Positions 46,923-59,422 of a DNA stretch of 64,000 nucleotides are shown here, one piece after another. The notes under the pieces are model-generated. The model was not told the DNA's origin. It worked only from the letters and a program-made list of their open reading frames with translations, and did not search any database. Numbering within the stretch: position 1 is the stretch's first letter; every line of letters begins with the position of its first letter. A program made the position numbers and the translations under genes. Source of the DNA: Ailanthus altissimus (Eukaryota; Streptophyta; Magnoliopsida; Sapindales; Simaroubaceae); NCBI GenBank assembly GCA_946807835.1, contig OX327700.1, positions 20,682,001 to 20,746,000 on the forward strand. The letters are read 5' to 3'.

Positions 46923-47561
46923 TCATTAAAGTTCCTCAAAAAGCCCTAATTACCTTCTTGCTCTTGATAACTCTTTGAATTTGTGAGAAAACACAATCCT
47001 CCTACAAAGCAAAATACTCCGACACTCAGTATTTGATTAAAAGAGATAGGTGTTATGTGTAAAGAGTATCTTAAAGACAAGCAGGAGAGTGATAAATGAT
47101 CTTAGATTAATTTTATTGATTAAGAATAAATTTGAATGAATAAAATTTAAAAAACCATATGTATTTATAGTAATGGAACCAAATTCGAATAAGAGTATTT
47201 ATCCATAAATTGCAAAGTTAATTATGTTTTCATATGACATGCAAGTAAAGATGGATTATTATTCATAATTTCATTAGAATTCAAAAATAATAATCACAAA
47301 AAGGATATAAATTAAAAACCAATAAAAATTCTAAACCAATTCATACCCAACTTCCTGCATAATTCCTTACCTATTTAGAAATATTTGTTAATTACCGAGT
47401 CGAGTTTACCTACCGAATCTTAGGTGTTTAATGATATTGGGCTATCTAGGCAGAGATTTTAGGTCTTATGTTAATTGTCACCAAAGCTTATTTCCTTTAA
47501 AAGACCTATTAATTCTATAAGGGGTTATTAACACTGTCACTTCTTTGAGGAACTTTAATGA
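46923..47561 (-). repeat. LTR of the second Tat element, bounded by 18-bp inverted repeats
   Basis: TCATTAAAGTTCCTCAAA (46923-46940) and its exact reverse complement (47544-47561) bound a 639-bp segment adjoining the primer-binding site. LTRs normally have only 2-6-bp inverted ends, so the length is notable. Confidence 0.6.
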
Positions 47562-48804
47562 CGTTGTATTAACATTGCAATTATGTAATGAAGCTATCGC
47601 CCTAATTGAGGCAATCATATTTGTGGTTTCCCAATCAAGTTTGCCATGCTGCTAAACCACAATAAATCAAATTTGTAATGTCAAAAGAACCTTATATATG
47701 CGTTCATATGCATCTTGTCTCCAAGAATATATTATTATGCTATCTTATGCTCTATTAAAAAACCAACTACATACTATATCAAAATTACTTAACATTGTCC
47801 TCCATTGCATTAACAATTTTCTGCAAACATTATTATGTTTCCACATTCCTTGTGTTTTTTATTATTAGTAGTGCTATTATATATCAACTTTTAACATTAC
47901 ATACCCTTACTTCATTTTCTACAAACTCTAAATTTTATGCAGACTTTATTCTTTTCTTTAGATATTTTCTCTATGTTTTATCTTTTCTTACTACTTAAAT
48001 ATATGGAATTTTCTCTTTTTTAAAATCTTTCAATGTATATGCATATCTTAAATGTAAAACAATAGTCTACAAAATATGGTATACATTTTTGTTACTTCAC
48101 CCGATATTGCTACCTCACGAATTAAGGAGTCAACAACCTCCTCATGCATATTTATTTCCAATATTTGCATCAACTATGATGTTATCTCCATATTATCATG
48201 TGCATTATTCTTCTTCTTATCAACATTCATCATTTCATCTTCACAACTAGCATCTTAATAGGAATCAACTAAAGAAATCACAATGATTAAAGGTGTGGAA
48301 GCAATAGACTTTGGATCTTTCAATTCATGCTTTAATACTAACTAATCGATTCTACAACTAGTTCTACCCTTTCTTTGACTCAGTATTTGCCTTACCATTT
48401 TCATGACTACTTCTAACTCACATGAAAACACATCAAGTTTTGCTGACATATTTTGAATCTCTATATATTGGATATTTACTATCTCCTTAATGTCATGCTA
48501 GATGAACCTTCTTCGTTACCTCTAGTGATATTATAACATAATGTCCATATAGATACTTGCATAGAAATATAACAATGAAGTTAATAATAGGTCGATCACG
48601 TAATCTTCAAACTATCTACTTTAACATAGCTTAATTAACATCATTTTCTATCCATGCCTTTGAGCAATCAAAACACTGACGTTTGGCTCACTACTTCATA
48701 AATTATCCTATTTGCTTACTATCCTAACCCACAACAGCTAGAAATGTTATCCCTACCTCTAAAACCTTTGTACTTTACTGAATTTAAGTATAATAGCTCC
48801 ATAA
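47562..48804. other. AT-rich region, possibly the downstream part of the MULE/Ulp1-like remnant
   Basis: No domain recognised. Short open frames of about 60-67 codons on the plus strand are low-complexity. By position it may be the 3' part of the minus-strand gene fragment at 48805-49254. Confidence 0.35.
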
Positions 48805-49254
48805 TCAAACGTGGGTTATTATTATAATCATCATCATCATTATTATTGCACTAATTACTTTTACAGAGTACCAACCAAACTCTAAGAGCAAAATACAACC
48901 TCCTATATATCCTATAGGTTTCTCTATAAACTTGGTTACACCTTCAATAAACTTCCTAAAACAATATGATGACCAATTCCTTTGTTGAATATGGTTTACA
49001 TCTCTTAATGAATACAAAAAAAAAACACTAACATATGATCCACTAACAATACATAAAATTATCGCTATTGTTAAAAGTATAAAGCAAGCCTTAAAATCCT
49101 CATCGATGATATTACATTTCAGCAATATTTCCTCAATAGCTTTGATGTACATCCCTCTCTTTGATGCACAAAACAAATCTCTTAGTCTTTGAATATTTGA
49201 TAGATCATTGTTTAACTGCAGAGGAATTCCACCATCAATTATGCCCATTATCAT
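48805..49254 (-). pseudogene. Fragment of a plant Ulp1/MULE-associated protein
   Basis: A 149-codon open segment contains FKACFILLTIAIILC, a RDVNHIQQRNW block, FIEGVTKF and YIGGCILLLEF. The spacing matches the N-terminal (DUF1985-like) region of plant proteins with an Ulp1-type cysteine protease. These are numerous and often carried by Mutator-like transposons. The protease domain was not found. The low-complexity C-terminal run of Met and Ile comes from an ATT/ATC repeat and is not part of the family. Probably a decayed transposon gene. Confidence 0.5.
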
Positions 49255-49830
49255 TGAAAATATTTTCGAAGTCTTGATAGTTTATTTCCTATGTACATTT
49301 AATGCCAAGTTACCCGTATTAATATTTGAACCAACAACCAATAAATTTTCTTTCTTAATCGACTACATTTAAGTTGGGTAAGATTCCCAACTTTGTCTCT
49401 CATGCATATTCTCATTGTCCATCCATTAGTTTTGTGCCTTTGATTTTCTCTGGGTTAAATTATCCACATTGTACTTATATTTTCTCTTTAGTATGGTATG
49501 ATACTCCTATGTCCTTCTGTATCTAACAATAATACTATTTTGTTACTTTTTTTCGTATTTATATTACTATAATAAAATAGTAATTGAATAATGGATCTCA
49601 CCTCCCTTGTCATTGCGACTTCTCTTACTCTAATTTTCAAGGTCTTAACAATTTTCTTACAAATAAGTTACGAAGTTATATTTGTTTCCACATTGGCCAT
49701 TTCTATCTTCCCCATGATTACTTCCACTACCACCTTCCACCTCGGCTAGTTCACTACCATCTTCCACCCCAGCCAGTTCACCAGCCATCTGCATAATTTC
49801 ATTACTTTTGCTCATTTGGAAGTGCAGTTT
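49255..49830. other. Region between the MULE/Ulp1-like fragment and the solo LTR
   Basis: Small tandem repeats near 49730-49790 (CCACCTTCCACC-like units). No gene supported. The solo LTR at 49831 separates it from similar-looking DNA after 52536. Confidence 0.35.
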
Positions 49831-52535
49831 TGTAGTAACCAGTATCCACAACCGGTAAGAATAAGTATTTATATATGTATAAATATACGTATTTTATTTG
49901 TATATGGGTGATACTTGATTTATGTATTGTTATTAGTAGTGTTTGTATAAGTTAAGGTCATACTATTAGCATTGGGTTTAATTGTAAGAATTTAGATTTA
50001 TTTTAGAGACTAAATTGTAATACTTTGAAAGTTTTGAGGTCAAATTCATAAATACTAAAAATTAGCCTCTTAGTATAAAAATACACTTTTGAAACCCTAA
50101 TTCAATCTTTTGGGTCGAGCTATCCCTTTTAGGGTGAGAAAAGAGAGAAAGAAAGGGGAGAGAAAGAGAAGAAGAAGAAGAAATTGGAATTTTAGATTTT
50201 AAGAGGTATATCACACCTATTTCTCAATTTATTGGTATTAATTAAGTTAATTCCTTTAAGTTTTGATTTCTGGAAATATTTATAATTGAGGATTTGATGT
50301 GTATTTCGTAAGATCTTATGAGAATTGATGATGATCTATAAGATAGCTTGATAAATCATGATGAATTGTGGAATTTTCGCTTAATAGTCTCTTGATCCAG
50401 TAATTTTATAAAGTGTTTTGATTCAATTCTGGTTTTAAATTTTGTATATATGAAATTAGACATGTTTAGAATCATCTGAGACTTTGAATCGATTCCAAAT
50501 TCCAGAAATTGAATTTTTTGTGAATTTACCAAAATAACCCTGAAATTCTGGAAATTTCATGTGTGAACAGTATGATATAGTGGCAAACAATTTTTGTCCT
50601 GCTAACTGATCTTTAAAAATTACGAATTTGTGGAATATGATAAGTTTATATGTCTAATATAATATACTTGGAATTGAGAATTTAGATCAATGTGGTTGAA
50701 GTGTTATGATTTTTTAAAGTGTATCAGCTCATTGCAGTATTTGATTAACAGATTTTTAAAGCTATAGAATAAAATAATTTTAAAATACTTTTGGCAGTTA
50801 TTTTGAAGTGAAATATTTATCATGGATTTAAATATGTGTCAAGAGTATTTTTGTGGTAGTTTTATAATTTTTGAGTTAGTATATGATTTTATAAAAGTAG
50901 GAGATTGAATACTGTTCAATAAATATCTTGATCCTGTCAGGTTAGTAGTTTGGATTCGATGGTGTGTATGAAATGGATTGTGTAGGAATTTTGTTATAAT
51001 ATTTATATATAGGAAGGATATATGAGTCAAGAATGATACATTCTGATTTTGGAGTAATTGGACATCATTTGATGTATTAGAAAAGTTTGTTAAATGTAAG
51101 TGGGCAGAATGACAGGTTTTGAGAAACCAAGTATTTAGACCAATTTGATGTGATAAATGCATTGTGTATAATTTTGTAAGCTATTTAAAGTAGTTTGTGT
51201 GAATTTTGAGGCTTATGAAAGGATTGATCTCCATTGATAAGTTAAGGAGATTTAAGCCTTATAGCTATAAGTACTAAGAGGTAAGCATACTAGACTTTTA
51301 CTGAAATCACAATAAGCATAGTAATTGTCTATGTATGATTTTGTAAATGAGCTTAGAAATATGTTTATGTTATGCCAAAGTGTATTTGATATGAAATGTG
51401 AAAGACATATGTTTATGAATGTGAGCGTTGACATTGAGCATGGACATGCATATGTTTTTGAAAGTGAGCTTTCAAAATGAAATGTGTTTAACAAAGAAAG
51501 CTTTGAAGTGTAATATGTACATGAGAAACATTTTGTGTTTTGAGGATGCTTGGACTCATTGTTGACTTAGTAGGCATCTTATGTGATTTGTGAAGCCTTT
51601 ATGTGTGGAATTTCCTTCGGGATTAGTATATGTTATGTGTTCCGTATGTAGGGAGGATCCTATTGGTACCTAAAGGAAGATTGAGTCATCACATTCGTCT
51701 GGTGGCGTATTGGTACATGTGAGAGGACTCACCAATGATCAGGGTGAGGGTTTGGCTCTTACCTTCGGGCTTGAGCATTATATATGTGTAATTTAAACCT
51801 CACTTGCACTATTCCTCTCATACGGTATGTCACCTACGAGTGACATTTGGCTCATTATGTGATATGTGATGTGTAAATTCTACTAAGTAGTAATTGAGTG
51901 ATGGTATTCCTGTAATATGTTTTGAAAGAATGTGTAAGCGCTTACATGATATGTGATTTGATAAAATTTTGATTTTGATTTATCACAACATATCATACAT
52001 ATGCATTGTGTACATATATGTATTTGTATTTGATATATGAAAAACTAGTATGCTTACTGAGTTTTATACTAATTATAGTTTATGGTGATTTCAGGTAAAT
52101 AAGGTACATGTGTGCTTAGCAAATTTGGCAAGGCTTTTGCTGTTCCTTGGGTTCTCTAAGTTGCTAGGTTATTGAGTGTTTTATTTAGGGACACGTGGGA
52201 TAAGATATTTGATCTATTCATATTAAATAAATACGTATGTATTATTTTTATGTGTGTGGTTGGATTTAGTTTAAGTTTCACCACGTGTGGTTATAGATTG
52301 ATTTTAAGTAAGAATTTGCAATGAATATATTCTAGGCTTCCGGTAACAAAGTTGCTACTGGTGACGTAGTAGAGTGTTAATCTCTGAGAAAACTCTGCAT
52401 ATCTCCGGTTTACTAATTGTCCCAGTCTTAATTCAATTGCTATAATTCTGAAAGAAATTAAAATAAATGTTTAAATATTATTGAATGAGTGTAAGTTATG
52501 TCATGTATCATATCTTTTGGGTCTGGGGCGTGGCA
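49831..52535 (+). mobile_element. Solo LTR of the LOG-carrying family
   Basis: 2705 bp, starting TGTAGTAACCAG and ending GGGGCGTGGCA. It is collinear in reverse complement with both LTRs of the element at 20121-29317, and is clearly more diverged from them than they are from each other. Flanks are AGTTT (49826-49830) and AGTTC (52536-52540), a 5-bp target duplication with one change. No interior remains, so it formed by LTR-LTR recombination. It shows the family has been active at more than one time. Confidence 0.88.
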
Positions 52536-52540
52536 AGTTC

Positions 52541-53660
52541 ATTATCACTCTTCTTAATTTTGCTATCATTACAATCCATCTTTTCATATCTCTAGAACAT
52601 TCTAACTTGCATACTTTATAATCTTATTCCCATTCTGATCTAACCTACAATGTTTTTTTAAAATAACATATTGCCTACTTACCACTTGAGGTTTTATAAC
52701 TTATTGCACATTGTCTAAGCCCGAACTACACTCTTGTATTGTATTATGATTAACGAAGTATCAATTTCTCTTCTTTAGCTTCTTTTCGCCATCATCATGT
52801 CCTTAAAATGAAAACCTACTTATCTTTTGAATTACTTCACGAGTGATGTGAAAAAATTATCTATAATCGACACTTGAAACTTCAATAAGTTTGTAGATTA
52901 TGTGATCACTTTAATAAAGTGTCTACAATCAAAACTTGAATAATGTTTCTCCACTGAGTTATTGTCGACAATAGACAAGGTGCAATAAATGAACCAACTT
53001 AATCAATCATAAATCTTCACAGCAATAGGCTGCTTAAAGACACAACCATTGGATTTTGTAAGGCCATATTTGACAATCATCATTTTTGTGCAGTATTCTT
53101 ACTACTGAAGTATGTTATGAAAATTTTAAACTTAGTATATGCATGGATGTATATAAATCATAAATTGGGATCTTAGAAAAATATAATTCTCATAAAGTTA
53201 TTTTGAAATATACCTTACATGGAAGAATTAGCCACCCTTATAAATCAATTTCTCTCCCCTCACTCTTTATCCACTTACTAATCCACAATACTCTTAATGT
53301 GAATTACTTTATATGTAATATCTATAATTTGAAAAGAAACTTCAATAATGGATTTACTTATAAATTCTTTGCAAGATTCATCCTTTTATAGACTACAAAG
53401 AGAAATGAGTACTCATTAATAGAAATACCTATTGAGCTTCCCAAAAGCATTAACAGAAGTGGCCTTTGAACTTCTTAGAAATATTAATGAAAGTGCCCTA
53501 TGAGCTTTCTTGAAGAATTAAAGGCAGTACCTTTTAAGTTTCATGTACTCCTTAATTTTTTCATTTATTGTCTCATTATATCTCATTCAATATGAGATAA
53601 TACGACTTTATAACTTTTCAATTATTTTAATGGGTAGAAAGACGATCCATTTATATATCA
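52541..53660. other. AT-rich spacer before the CRM-like element
   Basis: No gene or repeat recognised. Small open frames such as 53203-53391 have no family features. Confidence 0.4.
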
Positions 53661-53665
53661 AATAG

Positions 53666-54457
53666 TGATTTGCATTATGAAGGTTCTAAATCAACTCAAG
53701 AAAGCAAGCTGAGCGTAAAGGAGATTTCAGATGGTCCAATAATAAGGGCTAAGGCTAAACAGCTTCAAAAGGCCATAAGTAGTCAAATTGGAGCTATTGA
53801 AGCTTCTATGGGATTAGAAGCTTGCGATCTGAATGGAAATGAGCTAAATCTGTTTATTTGTCTTCAATTAGAGATTGGGACGTGATTTAGAGACGTTTGA
53901 TGACGTTGGGCTTAAAGAAGCAGCTGAGGGCTTTCTTTCCATGCTATTGGGCTTCTTATGTTGCTATTTTTATGTATTTGGGCCATTTTGAATTTGTTTA
54001 GCTTTATTTTAAATTGTTAAGTCATATTGGGCTTATTTTGGGCTTATTTTGGGCTTTTAAAGTTAATTAGGTAATATTAGGGTTTCCCCTCATTTTGTAA
54101 GCCTATATAAGGCATTTTAAAGTCTTATAGAGGCAGTTGCCTCATTTTGAAATTGGAAGCACGAAATAGAAGAGCTATTTCTCTCATAAAATTGTATTCT
54201 CAAGTTTTCTAACTCTTGAAGAAAGTTAGTGACTTATCACTCTTTGATCACCAAGAGTGTAGCGTCAAACCCTAAATTGATCCTTATGGCGTCCATCTGA
54301 CTTATCAAGGTATCTATTTAGTTCTATCCTCCATCAAATTTACCAATTAATTTTGTTATAATTCAGCCTAAACACTTAAAGAAAAATAACCAACAAAAGA
54401 ACCAGATTTTATTCGAATTTTGGAATAATCTATTTTTTTGGAAATCAAGGCACATCA
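53666..54457 (+). repeat. 5' LTR of the CRM-like element
   Basis: Starts TGATTTGCATTATG and ends GGCACATCA. Its first ~220 bases stay open as a 71-codon copy of the polyprotein's C-terminus, because the coding region extends into the LTR. A TATATAAGG box at about 54102-54110 is the likely promoter. Confidence 0.9.
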
Positions 54458-54459
54458 TC

Positions 54460-54471
54460 TGGTATCAGAGC
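54460..54471 (+). promoter_or_regulatory. Primer-binding site of the CRM-like element
   Basis: TGGTATCAGAGC, an exact match to the complement of the 3' end of initiator-Met tRNA. Confidence 0.95.
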
Positions 54472-54807
54472 ATAGGATTTTAGTGTGTAAACTGAAGTTT
54501 CAGCTATTTAAGGTGTCTTGCTGCTTTTGTTTTATATAATTTCATAGGATTATTCATCAGATTGGGTCTCTAGTATTTGAATTGCAACTCGGAAGCATTA
54601 GAATTAATTCTTAGTAGTTTGTGGGCTGAAGATGATTTAGCTGAGTTGAGTTGTTCCTGAACCTTGAAATTTTGAATTTTAGTCAATTATGGTTATCTGA
54701 ATTTATTTATTGAATTGGTGGAAAAAAAAAGTTCAGTTTAAGAAGTGTGTTTTTAGCTACTGGTTGTGTTGTTCATTGTTTATACTTGTTTGGGATTTTT
54801 GTTAATA

Positions 54808-55911
54808 ATGGCTGAAGATGATGCAAGTAGAGTACCAAAGGGACTGAGTTTAGAACAAGCTCAACTCATGGGCTTACAATGTGCTCATGATGAATTTTGA
54901 GGTGAGATTACTGAAATTCGTAGACAACTTACTGCAATTATAGAAATGATGCAAAGAAATACTTTGCAACCCCAACAAAAGCAGGTAGGGCGTAGGGTAC
55001 CTCGGAATGACCTAGGGGATGCTAGAGATGAGCCAAATTGGGATGATGAGACTGATGATAGGAGTAGGATAAGGAGGCAGCAAAATGACCCTACTAGTGG
55101 TATCAAACTTAATATACCACTATTTAGAGGTACTAGTTCTTCTGAGGAGTATCTTGAATGGGTTCAGAAGGTAGAAATGGTGTTTGATTGGCATGAGTAC
55201 CCTGAGGCAAAGAACTGTAAGGTAGCAGCACTTGAGTTTACCGATTATACACTTTTGTGGTGGGAAAACTTAAAAGCTCAGCGAAGAATGGATGACAAAG
55301 AAGAAGTTACGAGCTGGCCACTTATGAAAAGATTAATGAAGAAGAGATTTGTTTCGGATTACTATAAACAAGAATTATACATCAAACTCTAAACTTTGCG
55401 GCAAGGTTCCTTGAGTGTGGAGGAGTATGTGAAAAAATTTGAGCTGTTGCTGATTCGCTGTGATTTGAATAAACCTCAAGAGCAAACAATAGCTAGATTC
55501 CTCGATGAATTGAAGAGGGACATAGCTAATGTTGTTGAGTTATAACCCTTCATATTTCTTGAGGATGTCATAAAACTTGCAACTAAAATAGAAAAACAGC
55601 AGAAAAGAGGGGGTATCCATATAAGGTCAACTACAACAAGTAATACAAAGGCTGTTTCTTCACCTTCGCGAACATGGAACACACCTAAATGTGATGAGAA
55701 AGTGGAGTTCAGTAAAGGAAGTGCTAGTTCAAGTTCGTTGAAAGAAAATGAGAAGGTATTTGAACCTCAATTTTCCAGGAAGTAGCGAGACATCAAGTGT
55801 TTCAAGTGCTTGGGAAATGGGCATATTGCTTCTGAATGTCCAAATAAGAGGGTGATGGTTTTACAACGGAAGCATGGAGAGCTTGTAAGTGAAGATGAGG
55901 CTGAAATGGAA
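54808..55911 (+). pseudogene. CRM-like gag
   Basis: Starts ATG at 54808 (MAEDDASRVPKGLS). The capsid core follows, with FRGTSSSEEYLEW, then WWENLKAQRR and SLSVEEYVKKFE, and a CCHC zinc knuckle, CFKCLGNGHIASECP, at about 55799-55845. Stops occur at about 54898 (TGA), 55390 (TAA), 55542 (TAA) and 55785 (TAG), so no full-length gag can be made. Normal size and order for chromoviral gag. Confidence 0.85.
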
Positions 55912-55959
55912 TAAGAATCTAAAGTCGAAGTGACTGAATAAGAAGAGAATCTTGAGCCA

Positions 55960-56433
55960 CTGGAGGGAAATTTATTAGTTATTCAAAGGATTTTAAGTGC
56001 TGAAGTTGATATTGGTTTGGAACAACGTGAAAACATCTTTCATACAAGATGTCAAATCCGAGATAAGGTTTGTGCCATGATCATTGATAATGGTAGTTGT
56101 ACCAATGTTGCATCCACTACTTTAGTGGAGAAATTGGGATTAACTACTGTTCCATATCCAAAACCATACAAATTGCATTGGCTTAATGACAAGGGAGAGA
56201 TTCAGGTTACAAGACAGGTTCGGGTGCCATTCTCCATTAAAACCTTTCATGATGAGGTTTTATGTGATGTGGTTCCTATGACAGCTAGTCATGTGTTATT
56301 AGGACGTCTATGGCAATTTGATAATGATGTGACTTATAATAGGCGAAGGAACACTTATTCATTTGTGCTGAATGGGAAGAAAGTGAACTTGATGCCATTG
56401 AGTTCTCAACAAGTTAGAGAAGATCAGTTGTGA
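55960..56433 (+). pseudogene. CRM-like aspartic protease
   Basis: The open segment 56017-56433 encodes a retropepsin-like domain: IIDNGSCTNVAS at the active site (Asn where Ser or Gly is usual after the catalytic Asp), HVLLGRLWQFD near the C-terminal side, and TYNRRRNTYSF. A stop at 56431-56433 separates it from the reverse transcriptase. Confidence 0.8.
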
Positions 56434-56445
56434 AATCAAAGGAAG

Positions 56446-57980
56446 ATGATGGAATCTGGTAAAGGGTTAATGTTAGCCAAAAATAGAGATGTTGAGCAAG
56501 CACTAGCTTCTGTGGGGGTTGTTTTCATGACTTGGGCAAAGCCTTTATTGCAAGTGGAGGGCTTAGATTTGTCAATGCAGGTTGTGGAGTTGCTTGAAGA
56601 GTTCAAAGATGTATTTCCAGAAAATCTACCATTGGGATTACCACCTATTCGAGGGATAGAGCATCAAATTGATTTGGTGCGTAGAGCTTCACTTCCAAAT
56701 AGACCAGCATATAGATATAATCCGGAGGAAGCAAAGGAGATCAAAAGGCAGGTTGGTGAGCTCTTAGCGAGGGGCTATGTGCATGAGTCACTTAGTTCTT
56801 GTTCAGTGCCTACTTTGCTTGTTCCAAAGAAGGATGGTACCATGAGAATGTGTATGGACAGTCAGGCTATCAACAAGATAACGGTTAAGTATCGATTCCT
56901 TATTCCTAGACTTGATGATATGCTTGATGAATTGCATGGTGTTGTTTATTTTTCTAAAGTTGATTTGATGAGTGGATATCACCAAATTAGGATGAAAGAA
57001 GGTGATGAATGGAAAACAGCCTTTAAAACTAAGCATAGATTGTATAAGTGGATGGTGATGCCGTTTGGGCTTTCTAATGCACCTAGTACATTTATGAGAC
57101 TTATGAACCATATTTTGAGGAAGTTTATTGGGCTGTTTGTTGTGGTCTATTTTGATGATATCTTGATCTATAGTAAAAAAAATTATGATCATGTGAAGCA
57201 TCTTATGGCTGTATTTGAGATCTTGCGTGATGCTAAGTTGTATGGAAACCTCAAGAAGTGCTATTTCTGCCAAGATAGTGTTATCTTTTTGGGGTATGTT
57301 GTTTCTGGTAGTTGAATTAAGGTTGATGAGGAGAAGGTTAAGGTAATTTGTGATTAGCCTAAACCTACTGGTGTTGTGGATGTGAGAAGTTTTCATGGTT
57401 TAGCCTCTTTCTATAGGTGATTTATTAAAGACTTTAGTTCTATTGTTGTGCCTATGACAGAATGTTTGAAAAAGGGAAATGAGTTTAGGTAGAATGAGAA
57501 TACACAGAAGTCATTTGAGCTGATTAAAGAACAATTATGTTCTACTCCAGTTTTAGCACTTCCTGATTTTGCTAAAACATTTGAAATAGAGTGTGATGCT
57601 TCAAGGGTTGGTATTAGGCTGCTTTGATGCAAGAAAATAGGCCAATTGCTTTCTTTAGTGAGAAGCTGAATGGGGCACGTTTAAACTACTCTATTTATGA
57701 CAAGGAGTTTTATGCATTGATTCGGGCTCTCGAGGTATAGCGGCATTATCTATTACCTAAAGAGTTCGTTATTCATACTAACCATGAATCATTAAAGTAT
57801 CTTAAAGGGCAGAACAAGCTGAATAGAAGACATGCTAAATAGGTAGAGTTCATGGAGCCATTTTCACATGTCATAAAATATAAGAAGGGGAAAACTAATA
57901 TCATTGTTGATGCTCTTTCGAGGAGGTATACATTGATTTCTATGTTAAATGCAAGGCTTTTGGGTTTTGAACAGGTGAAA
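56446..57980 (+). pseudogene. CRM-like reverse transcriptase and RNase H
   Basis: An intact 289-codon stretch (56446-57315) covers nearly all of the RT: LVPKKDGTMRMCMDSQAIN, FSKVDLMSGYHQIRM, VMPFGLSNAPSTF and the catalytic VVYFDDILIYSK, with both loop aspartates. After 57315 the connection and RNase H regions continue with stops at about 57313, 57347, 57418 and 57490 and a frameshift near 57620. ECDAS and DALSRR motifs are still visible. The RT domain is the best-preserved coding unit of the element. Confidence 0.85.
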
Positions 57981-58039
57981 GAACAATATACAAGTGATTC
58001 ATACTTTATTAATATGATGTCTAAATGTGCTAAAGGAGC

Positions 58040-59422
58040 TTGTGATGGGTTCTTTGTGCATAATGGTCACTTGTTCAAGTTGGGCATAATGTGTATACTT
58101 TCAAGATCCTTACATGAGTTGCTTATGCGTGAGGCTCATAGGGTGGTCTTAGTGGCCATTTTGGGGAGAAGAAAACTTATGAGCTACTGAAAGAGCACTT
58201 CTTTTGGCTCAATATACTGCGGGATGTTCATAAAGTTGTTGAAAGATGTGTAATTTGCAAGAAAGTTAAGGGTAAAAAGAATGCATATAGACTATATATG
58301 CCTTTACCTATCCCAGAGCAACCATAGATGGATATTAGTATGGATTTTGTGCTTGGATTACCTAGAACACAGCGTGGAAAGGATTCAGTGATGGTTGTGG
58401 TTGATCGATTCTCCAAAATGTCACAGTTTATTCCTTGTAACAAAACTGATGATGCTATTCATATTGCTGATTTAGTTTTTAGGAAAATTGTACGTTTGCA
58501 TGGAATCCCTAAAAGCATTGTCTCTGATCGTGATACAAAGTTCTTAAGCTATTTTTGAAAGACTCTTTGGAAGAAGCTTAGAACAAAGTTGCTTTTCAGT
58601 ACTGCTTGTCATCCACAAACTGAGGTAGTGAACCATACTCTATCTTCTTTATTACAGGCTGTTATAAATAAGAACTTAAAGAGTTGGGATACTTGTTTAC
58701 CTATTGTGGAGTTTGCATACAACCGTAGTATGCATGGAGCTACAAAATTTTCACCATTTGAGATTGTGTATGGATTTAATCCATTTGTTCCTATTGACCT
58801 TGTTCCTATTCCAATTGATGAGAGGACATCTATGGATGGGGTTAAGAAGGCAAAATTGATGAAGAAGCTTCGTGAATAGGTTTGAATTCATATTAAGGAG
58901 AAAACTGTTAAGTATGTTAAGCATGCTAATAAAGGACGAAAAATGATTAGCTTTGAACCTGGTGATCTTGTTTGGATTCATCTTATCAAGGGAAGATTTC
59001 CTAGCAAGCGGAAGTCCAAGCTGATGCCAAAAGTTGATGGACTTTTTCGGATTGTAGAGAAGGTAAATAATAATGCTTACAAAGTTGATCTTCCTGGTGA
59101 TTACAATGTTTCACCCACTTTTAATATGAAGAACTTATCTCCTTATTTGGAAAATCTAGAAGATTCTGATTTGAGGGCAAATCATTTTCTGCCCGGGGGT
59201 GATGATGTGCATCATGAATGTTCTAAATCAACTCAAGAAGGCAAGCTGAGCATAAAGGAGATTTCAGATGGTCCAATAATAAGGGCTAAGGCTAAACAGC
59301 TTCAAAGGGCCATAAGTAGTCAAATTGGAGTTATTGAAGCTTCTATGGGATTAGAAGCTTGCGATCTGAATGGAAATGAGCTAAATGTGTTTATTTGTCT
59401 TCAATTAGAGATTGGGACGTGA
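58040..59422 (+). pseudogene. CRM-like integrase with C-terminal extension into the LTR
   Basis: The zinc-binding HHCC module (CVICKKVKG) is followed by the catalytic core: [29 protein letters not shown] and [11 protein letters not shown], giving all three acidic residues. The last motif lacks about four residues (12 bases) found in relatives. The C-terminal part (58943-59422) includes GDLVWIHL and AYKVDLP. It ends in an extension beyond 59203, inside the 3' LTR, with GPIIRAKAKQLQ. Stops at about 58327, 58556, 58877 and 58883 and a frameshift near 58140 inactivate it. Confidence 0.85.

Larger units (their letters stand above)
41835..47561 (-). mobile_element. Second Tat-type gypsy element, truncated at its 3' end
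   Basis: Minus strand. From right to left: 5' LTR (46923-47561), primer-binding site, gag/protease region, reverse transcriptase (YIDD at 43814-43825), RNase H and the integrase N-terminal and core part. It is cut off at about 41835 by Athila-like LTR sequence. The C-terminal integrase domain and the 3' LTR are missing. It is less decayed than the element at 1738-14995, since longer frames survive. The two are distinct insertions with dissimilar LTRs. Confidence 0.7.

Noticed and set aside
56803..57396. 197-codon open frame on the minus strand
   Set aside because: Antisense shadow of the well-conserved CRM-like reverse transcriptase.
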